Shown here piece after piece: positions 10,019 through 18,235 of a DNA stretch of 64,000 nucleotides. Location: contig NZ_CP033932.1 of NCBI RefSeq assembly GCF_003815975.1, forward strand, positions 1,178,001-1,242,000, given 5' to 3'. Made by a program: the position numbers and the translations under genes. Origin of the DNA: Chryseobacterium bernardetii (GTDB taxonomy: Bacteria > Bacteroidota > Bacteroidia > Flavobacteriales > Weeksellaceae). How positions within the stretch are numbered: the first letter of the stretch is position 1; each line of letters begins with the position of its first letter. The notes beneath the pieces are model-generated. The model ran no database searches. It was not told where the DNA came from and was given only the letters and a program-made list of their open reading frames with translations.

Positions 10019-10522
10019 TTACTTAATTTCTACACATCCCACTCTTCCGCCTGCATTTCCGGTAGGCTGGGTATGGAAATCATCAGCTGCTGCATGTACA
10101 ATAAGGCCTTTTCCAATGATGTTTTTAGATTCATCTGTACACCCAAGACACCATTTATCTGTCTTAAAGGTTAAAACTGCCGTTCCGTTCTGATCAGCTA
10201 CTAAATTTCCTATATCTCCCATGTGGAAATGTTCAGCCCCCCATTTTCCGTGATCGTTCTTAGATGGGTTCCAGTGGCCGCCTGTAGAGGTTCCGTCTGC
10301 TGCAGAACAGTCTCCTTTTTCATGAATGTGTACTGCATGGATTCCAGGGGTAAGATTCGTTACATTCAGTTTCATGATAACATCATTTCCCTGTTGGGTA
10401 AACTTAGCTGTTCCACCTGTCTGAGTTCCGCTTTTGGCATTTACGGCATACGTCTTTGTAGTTCCGCATGAAGCTGCCAAAAATGCAAATCCTGCCAATA
10501 ATGCTAGTGTTTGTACTTTCAT
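10019..10522 (-). CDS. Cu/Zn superoxide dismutase lipoprotein
   Basis: Envelope superoxide dismutase of the SodC family, which converts superoxide to oxygen and hydrogen peroxide. The start at 10522 gives a 167-residue product with a lipoprotein signal (MKVQTLALLAGFAFLAASCG, lipobox AASC). Metal ligands are visible in HIHEKGDC, GGHWNP, DHGKWG and HMGD, with the final His in DDFHTQP; GGRVGCVEI carries the conserved disulfide Cys and Arg. All expected ligands appear present, so it should be active. A longer frame to 10579 would add residues before the signal peptide and is unlikely. Confidence 0.92.
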   Translation of the reverse strand: MKVQTLALLAGFAFLAASCGTTKTYAVNAKSGTQTGGTAKFTQQGNDVIMKLNVTNLTPGIHAVHIHEKGDCSAADGTSTGGHWNPSKNDHGKWGAEHFHMGDIGNLVADQNGTAVLTFKTDKWCLGCTDESKNIIGKGLIVHAAADDFHTQPTGNAGGRVGCVEIK

Positions 10523-10712
10523 TTTTAAATGATTTAAAGTGATATTTATGCTAAATTTAAAAAAGATTTTCCAAAACACTTTATGATCATACCTTTTTTC
10601 TGTAAGAATATCTGGTGTGGTGCTTTTAAAGCATTATTACACTCAACAAAAATAAGAAACCTCTAATCTGCAAAAAAGCAATAATAGACAACTTACATAT
10701 ACTTAGGATCAG

Positions 10713-10720
10713 TACCTTTG
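10713..10720 (+). promoter_or_regulatory. Promoter -7 element of AraC-type gene
   Basis: TACCTTTG matches TAnnTTTG and ends 19 bases before the TTG start. This spacing is like the other promoters in the window and supports the TTG start. Confidence 0.5.
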
Positions 10721-10739
10721 GAACTCTACATTTTTTATT

Positions 10740-11642
10740 TTGGAAGAATACAAAAAACGGATTGTAAAAGCCATACAATTCATTGATGCAAATCTTGATG
10801 CTGATCTGTCTCTGGAAAAAATTGCAGAGATCAGTGCCTATTCACCTTTTCATTTTCACAGGATATTCAAGCTTCTTACAGGAGAAACCCTTCAGAATTA
10901 TATTATCAGGAAAAAAACCGAAAAAAGTGCTTTTCTTCTGGCTGTCCGTAAGGATATGGAAATGAAGGAAATCTACTTTAACCTTGGTTTTTCCAATCCT
11001 TCTGTTTTCAGTAAAACCTTTAAAAAATACTACGGTTTATCACCTTCAGAATTCCGTAAAACGGCTCCCGAAGTCTTTCACAAAATTTTACAAACACAAA
11101 GCAAGAACGGACAAATTGATACGGTTTTCAGCCAATATATTTGCACTATTGAAAACCTGTTAAATTGGACAACAATGAATTTAAAAATTGAAATAAAAGA
11201 AATGCCGGAAATGAATCTGGCTGCAGTAATGAGCCTGGGTATTGCCGGAGTAGAGCCGGCTTACAATGTACTTGTAGACTGGGCAAAAAAGAAGAAACTG
11301 TTTCCTGCAGACCATGTAAAAATGATCTCTGTATATCATGACAGCTTTAAAGTAACACCAGCTGATAAGGTAAGAATTCATGCCTGTATGCTGTTAGATG
11401 ACAAACTGAAAGATCCGGCAGGAGAAATTTTTTCGGAAACCATAGAAGCCGGAAAATTTATTGTCGGAAGTGGCGAAGTTACACTCAACGATTTTGAACA
11501 ATGCTGGGTTTCATTGTTTCTATGGATGAATGAGCATAACTATTCCATGAGGAGAACCTTCCCGTTTGAAATCTATCATTCCAACTTTAAAGATCACCCT
11601 GAAGGAAAAATGCTCGTGGATTTTTGTATCCCGATCCAGTAA
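10740..11642 (+). CDS. AraC regulator with GyrI-like domain
   Basis: Transcription factor with two parts. Residues 1-105 form an AraC-type double helix-turn-helix (YSPFHFHRIFKLLTGETL, then FSNPSVFSKTFKKYYGLSPSEFR). Residues about 145-300 form a GyrI/BmrR-like small-molecule-binding domain starting MNLKIEIKEMPEMNLAAVMS. Such proteins sense hydrophobic or cationic compounds and control nearby genes or themselves. The start is TTG because no ATG precedes the conserved N-terminus and a promoter element is well placed. The next operon seems governed by LytTR sites, so the target is not obvious. Confidence 0.9.
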   Translation: MEEYKKRIVKAIQFIDANLDADLSLEKIAEISAYSPFHFHRIFKLLTGETLQNYIIRKKTEKSAFLLAVRKDMEMKEIYFNLGFSNPSVFSKTFKKYYGLSPSEFRKTAPEVFHKILQTQSKNGQIDTVFSQYICTIENLLNWTTMNLKIEIKEMPEMNLAAVMSLGIAGVEPAYNVLVDWAKKKKLFPADHVKMISVYHDSFKVTPADKVRIHACMLLDDKLKDPAGEIFSETIEAGKFIVGSGEVTLNDFEQCWVSLFLWMNEHNYSMRRTFPFEIYHSNFKDHPEGKMLVDFCIPIQ

Positions 11643-11745
11643 TTAAATACTCAATAAAAGGCTTGCCAAGAGCTGAAGAAAGAAGCAAAATGAATGTGTG
11701 TAACTTAGAGTGACTTCCAGTCTTCTTCTGAATTTCATTCTTTTT

Positions 11746-11778
11746 ACCATTCAGTAACAAAAGTATGCCCTTCAGTAA
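11746..11778 (+). promoter_or_regulatory. Putative LytTR direct-repeat operator 1
   Basis: ACCATTCAG (11746-11754) and GCCCTTCAG (11767-11775), each continuing as TAA, sit 21 bp apart. They resemble the LytTR-domain consensus [TA][AC][CA]GTTN[AG][TG]. The -7 element TACTTTTG begins 39 bases after the second TTC. Two further copies at 14895 and 17488 share the geometry. Confidence 0.65.
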
Positions 11779-11809
11779 TAATTTTTTTACACAAGGGCAT
11801 TTTTCAGAT

Positions 11810-11817
11810 TACTTTTG
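11810..11817 (+). promoter_or_regulatory. Promoter -7 element of TonB receptor operon
   Basis: TACTTTTG, 18 bases before the ATG at 11836 and in the same position relative to the direct repeats as in the two sister promoters. Confidence 0.6.
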
Positions 11818-11835
11818 ATCCAGAAATTAATAACC

Positions 11836-14082
11836 ATGAAAACACAAGGACATAAGATACTTTTTCTGATAGCATTAATTGCCTTTGCATTGGGATATTC
11901 CCAGACAAAGATTTCAGGAAGGGTTATGTTTAAAAGCAAAGGAGTAAGTGAAGTAAACGTTACATTGAAAGATACTTATGATGGGGCTACTACTGATGCG
12001 CAGGGTAATTTTTCATTCGAAACCTTAGAAAAAGGAAGCCACCAGATCACTTTTACCCATCCCAGATATGAAGAAGTGGTAAAAATAGTAAATATTGAAA
12101 ATCAAAATATTATTGTTGATGCAGACCTTAAAGAACAGATCAGTGAAATTGAAGCAGTTGTGGTTTCTGCGGGTTCAATTGAAGCAAGTGACAGAAAGAG
12201 GGCAACTGCATTATTGAGTCCCATTGATATTTATACTACAGCCGGATCTGACGGTCAGATATCTTCTGCATTAAATTATCTTCCGGGTGTTCAGAAGGTA
12301 GGAGAGTCCGGAGGACTTTTCATCCGGGGAGGTACAGGAGCAGAGTCTAGAATCTTTATGGATGGAAGCCTTATCAATAACTATTTTTCTAATTCCGTAC
12401 CCGGAATTGCGGGAAGAGATCAATTTAATACTTCACTTTTCAAAGGGAATATATTCTCAAGTGGCGGTTATTCTGCACTTTATGGGCAGGCTCTTTCCGG
12501 AGTATTGATGCTGGAAAGTGTGGATCTTCCGGACGAAAGCTCATATAATATTGGGGTTTCTCCCATCTTTTTAGATGCAGGATTTCAAAAATTAGTAGCT
12601 CAGAAAAATTATTCCTTTGGAGCCTCAGCCGGATACTCGCTTTTAAGCCTGATGCAGAAGGTTTTTAATTTTAATACCGATTTTATTGATGCTCCTCAGG
12701 GATTCAACAGTGATTTCAATTTTAGATTCAAAACAAAATCAGGAGGATTTTTTAAATATTATGGTATGTATAATTCCAATAAAATGGGAGTGAAAACAGA
12801 AAGCCTGGAGCCTGAATATAAGTTCGGACTGGTAAGATTAAAAGGCAAAACTACTTATCATAATCTGTCCTTCAGGCAAAAGTTCGGAAAATATCTTCTC
12901 AACGTTAATGGTTCCTATTCGTATAATCAGTCAGACCTTAACTTTTCTAGAGAAACCAACGGAGTGGAAAGTGGAAACAGCAGACTACTGAATGATGGAA
13001 ACTATATTAATTTTAAAACGGTTCTTGAAAGAAAAATTAATAAAATCAGTGCTTTAAGGGGTGGTTTTGAACTGAATAATACCGATGAAAATCTAAACTT
13101 TGAGAACATTCAGAAGAATTACAAAGATTTAATTTCTGCAGCATTCGTAGAAACAGACCTTGGGTTCAGTAATGCATTATCTGCAAAGATCGGATTAAGG
13201 GCAGAAAACTCCTCTTATCTGGGGAGAAGTAATATAGCACCCCGTTTTGCGCTGGCATACCGTCTTGCAGATCAATGGACCGCTAACGTAGCTTATGGAA
13301 TCTTTTATCAGAATCCTGAAAGCAAGTACATCAATGGGCCTGCAAAACTGGATTTTCAAAAGTCACAGCATTATATTTTTCAGCTTCAGAGAAGTTCGGA
13401 AGGAAAAAGTCTGCGTTTTGAGGCATTTTATAAAAAATATGACCAGCTAATCAAAACAGTTAATATTCTTCCCGGAAAAGAGCAGAATCAGCAGGTTCAG
13501 ACAGCATTGAATAATGACGGATACGGCTACGCAAAAGGGCTGGAGGTGTTTTGGAGAGACAATAAAAAAACATTTAAAAATATAGATTACTGGTTAACAT
13601 ATTCCTATCTGGATTCAAAAAGAGATTTTATCAATTATCCTGCAAGTTTAAAACCTGGTTTTGCAGCAGAACATACCCTTTCTGCAGTAGTTAAAAGATT
13701 CATTCCGGAATGGAAATTAGGAGTAAACCTATCTTATACTTATGCGAAAGGCCGTCCTTATTATGATATTGCCACTGAAATCAAAGATGGAAAAGCATAT
13801 AATTATACCAGAAATGAAGGGAAGTTAAAAGATTATAACGCTTTGAATATCAGTTTTAATTATCTTCCTGCTATTGGAAAAAAAGACGCAAAAGCATTTC
13901 CCGTATTTGTATTGAGTATTTCAAATGTGCTGGGATCTAAAAATGTATACGGATATAACTTTTCAGCCAACGGATCAAGAAGTTCCGCTGTAGTTCCACC
14001 AGTAAACACCTTTGTTTTTATAGGAGCATTTATAAGCTTTGGAGTAGATAAAACAGAGGACGCAATTAATAATAACTTATAA
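11836..14082 (+). CDS. TonB-dependent receptor, CarboxypepD_reg-type
   Basis: Outer-membrane receptor for a TonB-driven substrate. From the ATG at 11836 the product has 748 residues: signal peptide ending GYSQ, a carboxypeptidase regulatory-like beta domain (about residues 24-105), a plug domain with LNYLPGVQKVGESGGLFIRG, and a beta-barrel. The final residue is not aromatic, unlike many outer-membrane proteins. There is no SusD partner, so it is not a typical glycan pair. The next gene, 47 bases on, encodes a small exported protein. A LytTR-like operator upstream suggests control by the regulator at 18236. The ligand is unknown. A TTG at 11815 overlaps the promoter and is rejected as start. 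Confidence 0.88.
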   Translation: MKTQGHKILFLIALIAFALGYSQTKISGRVMFKSKGVSEVNVTLKDTYDGATTDAQGNFSFETLEKGSHQITFTHPRYEEVVKIVNIENQNIIVDADLKEQISEIEAVVVSAGSIEASDRKRATALLSPIDIYTTAGSDGQISSALNYLPGVQKVGESGGLFIRGGTGAESRIFMDGSLINNYFSNSVPGIAGRDQFNTSLFKGNIFSSGGYSALYGQALSGVLMLESVDLPDESSYNIGVSPIFLDAGFQKLVAQKNYSFGASAGYSLLSLMQKVFNFNTDFIDAPQGFNSDFNFRFKTKSGGFFKYYGMYNSNKMGVKTESLEPEYKFGLVRLKGKTTYHNLSFRQKFGKYLLNVNGSYSYNQSDLNFSRETNGVESGNSRLLNDGNYINFKTVLERKINKISALRGGFELNNTDENLNFENIQKNYKDLISAAFVETDLGFSNALSAKIGLRAENSSYLGRSNIAPRFALAYRLADQWTANVAYGIFYQNPESKYINGPAKLDFQKSQHYIFQLQRSSEGKSLRFEAFYKKYDQLIKTVNILPGKEQNQQVQTALNNDGYGYAKGLEVFWRDNKKTFKNIDYWLTYSYLDSKRDFINYPASLKPGFAAEHTLSAVVKRFIPEWKLGVNLSYTYAKGRPYYDIATEIKDGKAYNYTRNEGKLKDYNALNISFNYLPAIGKKDAKAFPVFVLSISNVLGSKNVYGYNFSANGSRSSAVVPPVNTFVFIGAFISFGVDKTEDAINNNL

Positions 14083-14129
14083 AAACATAACTTCGAATAA
14101 ACAACAACTAACTTTTAAAATTTAATATC

Positions 14130-14786
14130 ATGAAAAAATACATTTTAAGTTTCGCTTTAGGTTTAATGAGTTTAACAGCTTTTGCACAGGCAGATTATGA
14201 AAAAATAATGACTGAAAAAGTCGCAAAAATTGAAACCTGTAAAACCCCGGAGGATTTCCAGACCTTGTCTAATGACTTCCAGAGAATAGGAAGTAAGGAA
14301 AGTTCACAATGGCTTCCACCTTATTATGCAGCATTAGCTCAGATCCAAAAAGGAAGGATAATGATGAGAAATGGAAATACCCAGGATCTGGATGCGGTGG
14401 CTTCACAGGCAGAAAAATACCTGGGAACTGCTCAAAATCTTGCCGGAGCAGATAATGCAGAGATCCATCTGTTAAAAAAAATGGCATATTCACTTAGAAT
14501 GATGGTGAATCCTCAGCAACGTTTTATGACAGACGGGGCAAGAGCATCTGAAGAACTTATCAGAGCTGAAAAGCTGGATCCAGCTAACCCTAGAATTGCT
14601 CTTATTAAAGCAGAAGACACTTATTTTACCCCGGAACAGTACGGAGGAAGTAAAAGTAAAGGAATAGAAATGTTTAAAGAAGCACTCTCAAAATTTAATG
14701 CCTATAAACCTAAAACTGCTATAGATCCAAATTGGGGCAGAGGAGAAGCTGAATATTTTTTAAGCTTATCTGAGGAAAAGAAATAA
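14130..14786 (+). CDS. Exported TPR-like partner protein
   Basis: A 218-residue secreted or periplasmic protein with signal peptide MKKYILSFALGLMSLTAFAQ. The mature part is helical, with repeated helix pairs (ADYEKIMTEKVAKIETC, WLPPYYAALAQIQKGR, RASEELIRAEKLDPANPRIA) that look like tetratricopeptide repeats. It follows the TonB receptor by 47 bases without a promoter and ends in a terminator, so the two form an operon. It may bind the receptor or its substrate in the periplasm. No enzyme motif is seen. Confidence 0.75.
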   Translation: MKKYILSFALGLMSLTAFAQADYEKIMTEKVAKIETCKTPEDFQTLSNDFQRIGSKESSQWLPPYYAALAQIQKGRIMMRNGNTQDLDAVASQAEKYLGTAQNLAGADNAEIHLLKKMAYSLRMMVNPQQRFMTDGARASEELIRAEKLDPANPRIALIKAEDTYFTPEQYGGSKSKGIEMFKEALSKFNAYKPKTAIDPNWGRGEAEYFLSLSEEKK

Positions 14787-14793
14787 TAGAAAT

Positions 14794-14819
14794 AAACCTT
14801 CACAAAATGGAGGTTTTTT
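14794..14819 (+). terminator. Terminator after TPR-like gene
   Basis: AAACCT / AGGTTT stem of 6 bp with an 11-nt loop followed by six T. Weak stem but good T run and position. Confidence 0.5.
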
Positions 14820-14894
14820 ATGTCTTTAACTCATACTTTAAAAACAAAAAGAATCAGGATTATATGATAATTTTTTAAAGTTTTGTCTAATGAT

Positions 14895-14927
14895 GCAGTT
14901 CAGTAATAAAAACCAACCCTTCGGTAA
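14895..14927 (+). promoter_or_regulatory. Putative LytTR direct-repeat operator 2
   Basis: GCAGTTCAG (14895-14903) and ACCCTTCGG (14916-14924), each continuing as TAA, are exactly 21 bp apart. The -7 element TATTTTTG begins 38 bases after the second TTC. It precedes the histidine kinase operon. Confidence 0.65.
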
Positions 14928-14957
14928 GAAATAATTTTTGATACCTTTAATAAAAAC

Positions 14958-14965
14958 TATTTTTG
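14958..14965 (+). promoter_or_regulatory. Promoter -7 element of kinase operon
   Basis: TATTTTTG, 17 bases before the ATG at 14983, at the same distance from its direct repeats as in the sister promoters. Confidence 0.6.
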
Positions 14966-14982
14966 AATCAAGAAAACCCATC

Positions 14983-16314
14983 ATGAAACGTAAGGATATT
15001 AAAACCATGTTTTGGATCTCATTCATTGTCTCCATGTTTTTCTTTTTTGCTTTTACGGAAGAGAAAAATCTGGAAAACTTTGTATTAACCATATTTATTT
15101 CCCTGTTGTACACTTTTATATTGGGAGGAGGAAATGGATTGCTGAACAGTTTTCTCAATAAAAAACTTCCCTGGTCTGAAGAAACATCCAAAAGGGCGGT
15201 AATCAGTATTATTTCTGTTATTATTGTCAATGTCATATTGGTCTATTTTTGTAATTACATCAATTTTGTGCTGATCCAGAAAGCCGCTACTACTGAAGAA
15301 TATTTTTCCGGAAAATATAACTTTGCCAATTGGTTTACCATTAATGTTGCATTGCTTATTTCTTCCTTCCTTCATGCAAAAAGTTTTATGCAGGAACTAA
15401 AAAAGACTTCCAGAAAAGAAGTGGTAGAGCAGAAACTGATTGCCAAATCAGCGAATGCCCAATTTGAAAGCTTAAAAAACCAACTGGACCCTCATTTTCT
15501 TTTTAATTCTTTAAACGTTCTAAGCTCATTGATTGATGAAAATCCCAATCAGGCCCAGAAGTTTACAGCTTCAATGTCAAAGATTTACCGATATGTACTT
15601 GAACAAAAGGATAAAGAAATGGTAACGGTGGAAGATGAAATAGAGTTTGCCAAAACCTATTGTGATCTTTTAAAAACAAGGTTTGAAGACAGTGTTGATT
15701 TTATTTTTGACGTTAAGAAAGAGGATTATCGGAAATTTGTTGTGCCTTTATCTTTGCAGCTTCTTTTGGAGAACTGTATTAAACATAATTTTGCTACATC
15801 ATCAAAACCACTGGTCATCAGAATATTCGCAGAAAATGATATCCTTTGCATTGAAAACAATTTACAGGTCAGGGAACAGATCAAAGAAAGTTCCGGGATC
15901 GGATTGGCAAATATTGTACAACGCTATTCTCTGCTTACAAAAAGGAATGTTTTTATAGAAAAATCTGAAGACTATTTTAAAGTAAAGCTTCCAATGCTTG
16001 TTGATAAGCCTAATATTGTCAGTGAAAAACAGGATGATGATATTAAAGCTTATAAGAAAGCCCAGAAGAGAATGAAAGAGATCAAAGATTTTTATATTAA
16101 TCTGATTTCTTACTGTATAGTGATCCCTTTCCTGATCTTTATTAATATTTTCACCAAAAGCTCATTTCACTGGTTTTGGTTTCCGGTGTTCGGGTGGGGG
16201 ATTGGGGTGGCTTCTCATGCATTTCAGGTTTTTGGTGTTGGAGAATCATGGCAGGAAAAGAAGATCCGTGAAATTATGAACAATCAAAAAAATAATAACG
16301 ATGGAAAGATTTGA
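14983..16314 (+). CDS. LytS-like histidine kinase with C-terminal 2TM domain
   Basis: Sensor kinase of the LytS/YehU class. From the ATG at 14983 it has 443 residues: four transmembrane helices (about 1-140), a His_kinase domain with LDPHFLFNSLNVLSSL (phospho-acceptor His near residue 172), an ATPase domain ending around 345, and an extra C-terminal 2TM domain (about 360-440) ending in ESWQEKKIREIM. The extra domain is nearly the same as the free 2TM proteins encoded nearby. The kinase presumably phosphorylates the LytTR regulator at 18236. The next gene overlaps its end by 14 bases. A TTG at 14938 upstream is rejected because it precedes the promoter. Confidence 0.88.
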   Translation: MKRKDIKTMFWISFIVSMFFFFAFTEEKNLENFVLTIFISLLYTFILGGGNGLLNSFLNKKLPWSEETSKRAVISIISVIIVNVILVYFCNYINFVLIQKAATTEEYFSGKYNFANWFTINVALLISSFLHAKSFMQELKKTSRKEVVEQKLIAKSANAQFESLKNQLDPHFLFNSLNVLSSLIDENPNQAQKFTASMSKIYRYVLEQKDKEMVTVEDEIEFAKTYCDLLKTRFEDSVDFIFDVKKEDYRKFVVPLSLQLLLENCIKHNFATSSKPLVIRIFAENDILCIENNLQVREQIKESSGIGLANIVQRYSLLTKRNVFIEKSEDYFKVKLPMLVDKPNIVSEKQDDDIKAYKKAQKRMKEIKDFYINLISYCIVIPFLIFINIFTKSSFHWFWFPVFGWGIGVASHAFQVFGVGESWQEKKIREIMNNQKNNNDGKI

Positions 16315-16609
16315 CGAAAATGATATTCAATATCAGAAAGCCAGGAGATATGTTGAAAAGTTAAGAGGTTTTTATGCTCATTTATTTGTCTACATTGCGG
16401 TGAATGTAATGATTGTTTTTTACAATTATAGCCATTTAAAGCCTGGAGAAAGCTATTTTGAGTTCAAAAATTTCTTTACACTCACATTCTGGGGTGTTGG
16501 CTTATTGGCCCATGCTGCTACCGTTTTCCTTTCAAAAAACGGTTACCTGCAGAATTGGGAAGAAAAAAAGATCCGAGAACTGATGGAAAAAGAGAAAAAA
16601 AACTTGTAG
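16301..16609 (+). CDS. 2TM domain protein
   Basis: A 102-residue protein with a 2TM domain: an amphipathic start (YQKARRYVEKLRGFYAHL), two transmembrane helices and the ending WEEKKIRELMEK. The same pattern closes the kinase at 14983 and forms the protein at 17599. It overlaps the kinase by 14 bases in another frame, which suggests translational coupling. It may bind the kinase's 2TM domain and tune signalling (inference). Confidence 0.85.
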   Translation: MERFDENDIQYQKARRYVEKLRGFYAHLFVYIAVNVMIVFYNYSHLKPGESYFEFKNFFTLTFWGVGLLAHAATVFLSKNGYLQNWEEKKIRELMEKEKKNL

Positions 16610-16702
16610 GATAAAGAGAGTAAAAACTGCTTTTGTTCAAAGATGGTATTGGAGCCTTTTGTTTTCCTGTTTTTTTCTGAAACAATTTAAATATTAATCA
16701 AG

Positions 16703-17272
16703 ATGAAAGCTTTACAGATTCTTTATATAATATCCATGATTGCATGGTTTCTCAGTGAGTTTCTTTATAAAAACGTCCTGAAATCCGGCAAGAATGACAA
16801 AAAAGGAAAAGACAGGTCTACTCTTAATATTCTTTGGCTGGCCATTCCTTTTTCCATTGCAGCAGCTGTAACCATTTCCAATCTTACCATTTTACCCATT
16901 ATTCATGAAAACTGGATCATGTATGTAGGAGAAATGTTTATTCTTATGGGTATTATTTTCAGGTTTATTATCATTAGATCCTTAGGGAAATATTTTACCG
17001 TAGATGTAACTATTAAAGAAGATCATCAGATCAAAAAAGAAGGTTTTTATAAGTATTTGAGACATCCTTCCTATGCTTTTTCCCTGCTTACCTCATTGGG
17101 CTTAGGATTGTATCTCAATAACTGGCTGTCACTTATTTTAGCTTTTGTTCCGCCGTTTTTAGCCTTTGCTTACAGAATTAAAATTGAAGAACAGGCTCTC
17201 ATAGAACAATTTGGGGAAGAATATATTGAATACAGGAAAACAACAAAGAAACTCATCCCGTTTATCTACTAA
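16703..17272 (+). CDS. ICMT/PEMT-like membrane methyltransferase
   Basis: A 189-residue integral membrane protein of the isoprenylcysteine carboxyl methyltransferase / phospholipid methyltransferase group. It has about five transmembrane helices and the conserved C-terminal motif RHPSYAFSLL, then KIEEQALIEQFGEEYIEYRK, which in the family bind SAM and the lipid substrate. Bacteria do not prenylate proteins in this way, so the substrate is likely a lipid or small molecule. It follows the 2TM gene by 93 bases and precedes a terminator, so it probably belongs to the kinase operon. Confidence 0.82.
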   Translation: MKALQILYIISMIAWFLSEFLYKNVLKSGKNDKKGKDRSTLNILWLAIPFSIAAAVTISNLTILPIIHENWIMYVGEMFILMGIIFRFIIIRSLGKYFTVDVTIKEDHQIKKEGFYKYLRHPSYAFSLLTSLGLGLYLNNWLSLILAFVPPFLAFAYRIKIEEQALIEQFGEEYIEYRKTTKKLIPFIY

Positions 17273-17307
17273 ATTTCTTACGCGTAAGAATTGCTTTAAT
17301 ACGAGGA

Positions 17308-17337
17308 ATGCACAAATAATTTTGTTTGTGCATTTTT
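17308..17337 (+). terminator. Terminator of the kinase operon
   Basis: Perfect 9-bp stem ATGCACAAA / TTTGTGCAT, 8-nt loop, then five T. A separate 16-bp perfect palindrome (TTCTTACGCGTAAGAA) lies just upstream at 17275-17290 and could bind a dimeric protein. Confidence 0.8.
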
Positions 17338-17487
17338 AGCAAAAACCAGTTCTGGCTGTCATAAAATCTTTGATTTCGTGTATATCCATATATCATTAAA
17401 TTCTATTACATCCTTGCATTTAGCAACAGGTAAAATCAAAATTCAATACTATTTAAATTCAGAGAATTCATTGCTCCTATATTTTTT
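17338..17487. other. Remainder of intergenic gap before operator 3
   Basis: The gap between the methyltransferase and the next 2TM gene spans 326 bases. It holds the terminator at 17308, LytTR-like operator 3 at 17488 and the promoter at 17552. In the part listed here I see nothing clear. Confidence 0.3.
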
Positions 17488-17520
17488 ACCATTCGGGAAG
17501 CTTAATCTACCGTTCGGTCA
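17488..17520 (+). promoter_or_regulatory. Putative LytTR direct-repeat operator 3
   Basis: ACCATTCGG (17488-17496) and ACCGTTCGG (17509-17517) are exactly 21 bp apart. The second copy is a perfect match to the LytTR consensus [TA][AC][CA]GTTN[AG][TG]. The -7 element TACATTTG begins 39 bases after the second TTC. It precedes the operon that encodes the LytTR regulator itself. Confidence 0.7.
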
Positions 17521-17551
17521 TATAAAATTGATTTGAGGTGCTTTTCCGCCA

Positions 17552-17559
17552 TACATTTG
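17552..17559 (+). promoter_or_regulatory. Promoter -7 element of 2TM/regulator operon
   Basis: TACATTTG matches TAnnTTTG and keeps the same distance to its direct repeats as the other two promoters. The leader to the ATG at 17599 is longer (39 bases). Confidence 0.6.
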
Positions 17560-17598
17560 AATCAAGAAAAAACAATTAATCCTTTAAAAAATAAAAAA

Positions 17599-17886
17599 AT
17601 GGAAACTTTTAAAGAAACAACAGCTTACGAAAGAGCATCTAAAAGAGTAAAAGATCTGAAAGAATTCTACGGAAACCTTACGTCCTTCTGTATTGTTATT
17701 CCGTTTCTTGCTTTTTTAAACCTTATGACTGCCCCTGGATATTTATGGTTCTTATGGCCAATGTTTGGATGGGGAATAGGAATTGTATTTCACGCAGTGA
17801 ATGTTTTCGGAATTGGAAAAAATTGGGAAGAGAAGAAGATCAGAGAATTGATGGCTGAAGAGAAAGGGAAAACAAAAACATTATAA
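17599..17886 (+). CDS. 2TM domain protein
   Basis: A 95-residue 2TM-domain protein starting METFKETTAYERASKRVKDL, with two helices and the ending GKNWEEKKIRELMAEEKGK. The core GWGIGIVFHAVNVFGIG is very like GWGIGVASHAFQVFGVG in the kinase at 14983, so the two arose by duplication. It is the first gene of an operon with another 2TM protein and the response regulator. The start at 17599 is used because the longer frame reads through the promoter. Confidence 0.87.
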   Translation: METFKETTAYERASKRVKDLKEFYGNLTSFCIVIPFLAFLNLMTAPGYLWFLWPMFGWGIGIVFHAVNVFGIGKNWEEKKIRELMAEEKGKTKTL

Positions 17887-17906
17887 CAATCTAAAAACAA
17901 TATATC

Positions 17907-18179
17907 ATGGATTATAACAACGCATATAACAGAGTTCAGCAATTAAAAAAATTCTATAAAAACCTGATATGGTTCGGAATAGTATCAGCAATTATTATTG
18001 GAAATGACTGGTTTAATGATGAATTGCATTACAGAATATTTGGAGGTCATTTATTTTTAGCTATCTGGGCACTTTTCCTGGGAATAAAAGCGGTCTCTCT
18101 ATTTATTTTTAATGATGAATGGGAAAAAGAAATGATGAGAAAAGAAACTCAAAAAAATAAAAAAGCAATAGACTTTTAA
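17907..18179 (+). CDS. Divergent 2TM-type protein
   Basis: A 90-residue protein with an amphipathic N-terminus (YNRVQQLKKFYKNLI), two transmembrane helices and a charged end (NDEWEKEMMRKETQKN). It is a more distant relative of the neighbouring 2TM proteins. It lies 20 bases after one and 56 bases before the response regulator, so the three are co-transcribed. It may modulate the kinase (inference). Confidence 0.8.
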   Translation: MDYNNAYNRVQQLKKFYKNLIWFGIVSAIIIGNDWFNDELHYRIFGGHLFLAIWALFLGIKAVSLFIFNDEWEKEMMRKETQKNKKAIDF

Positions 18180-18235
18180 ATCTGATTATTTTATCTAATT
18201 TTATTTCCAATTTTAAAACTAAAACTATTAGCTCA

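Noticed and set aside
10523..10579. Longer N-terminus of the Cu/Zn SOD
   Set aside because: It would place 19 extra residues before a good lipoprotein signal.
11815..11835. TTG start for the TonB receptor
   Set aside because: It overlaps the -7 promoter element; the ATG at 11836 opens into the signal peptide.
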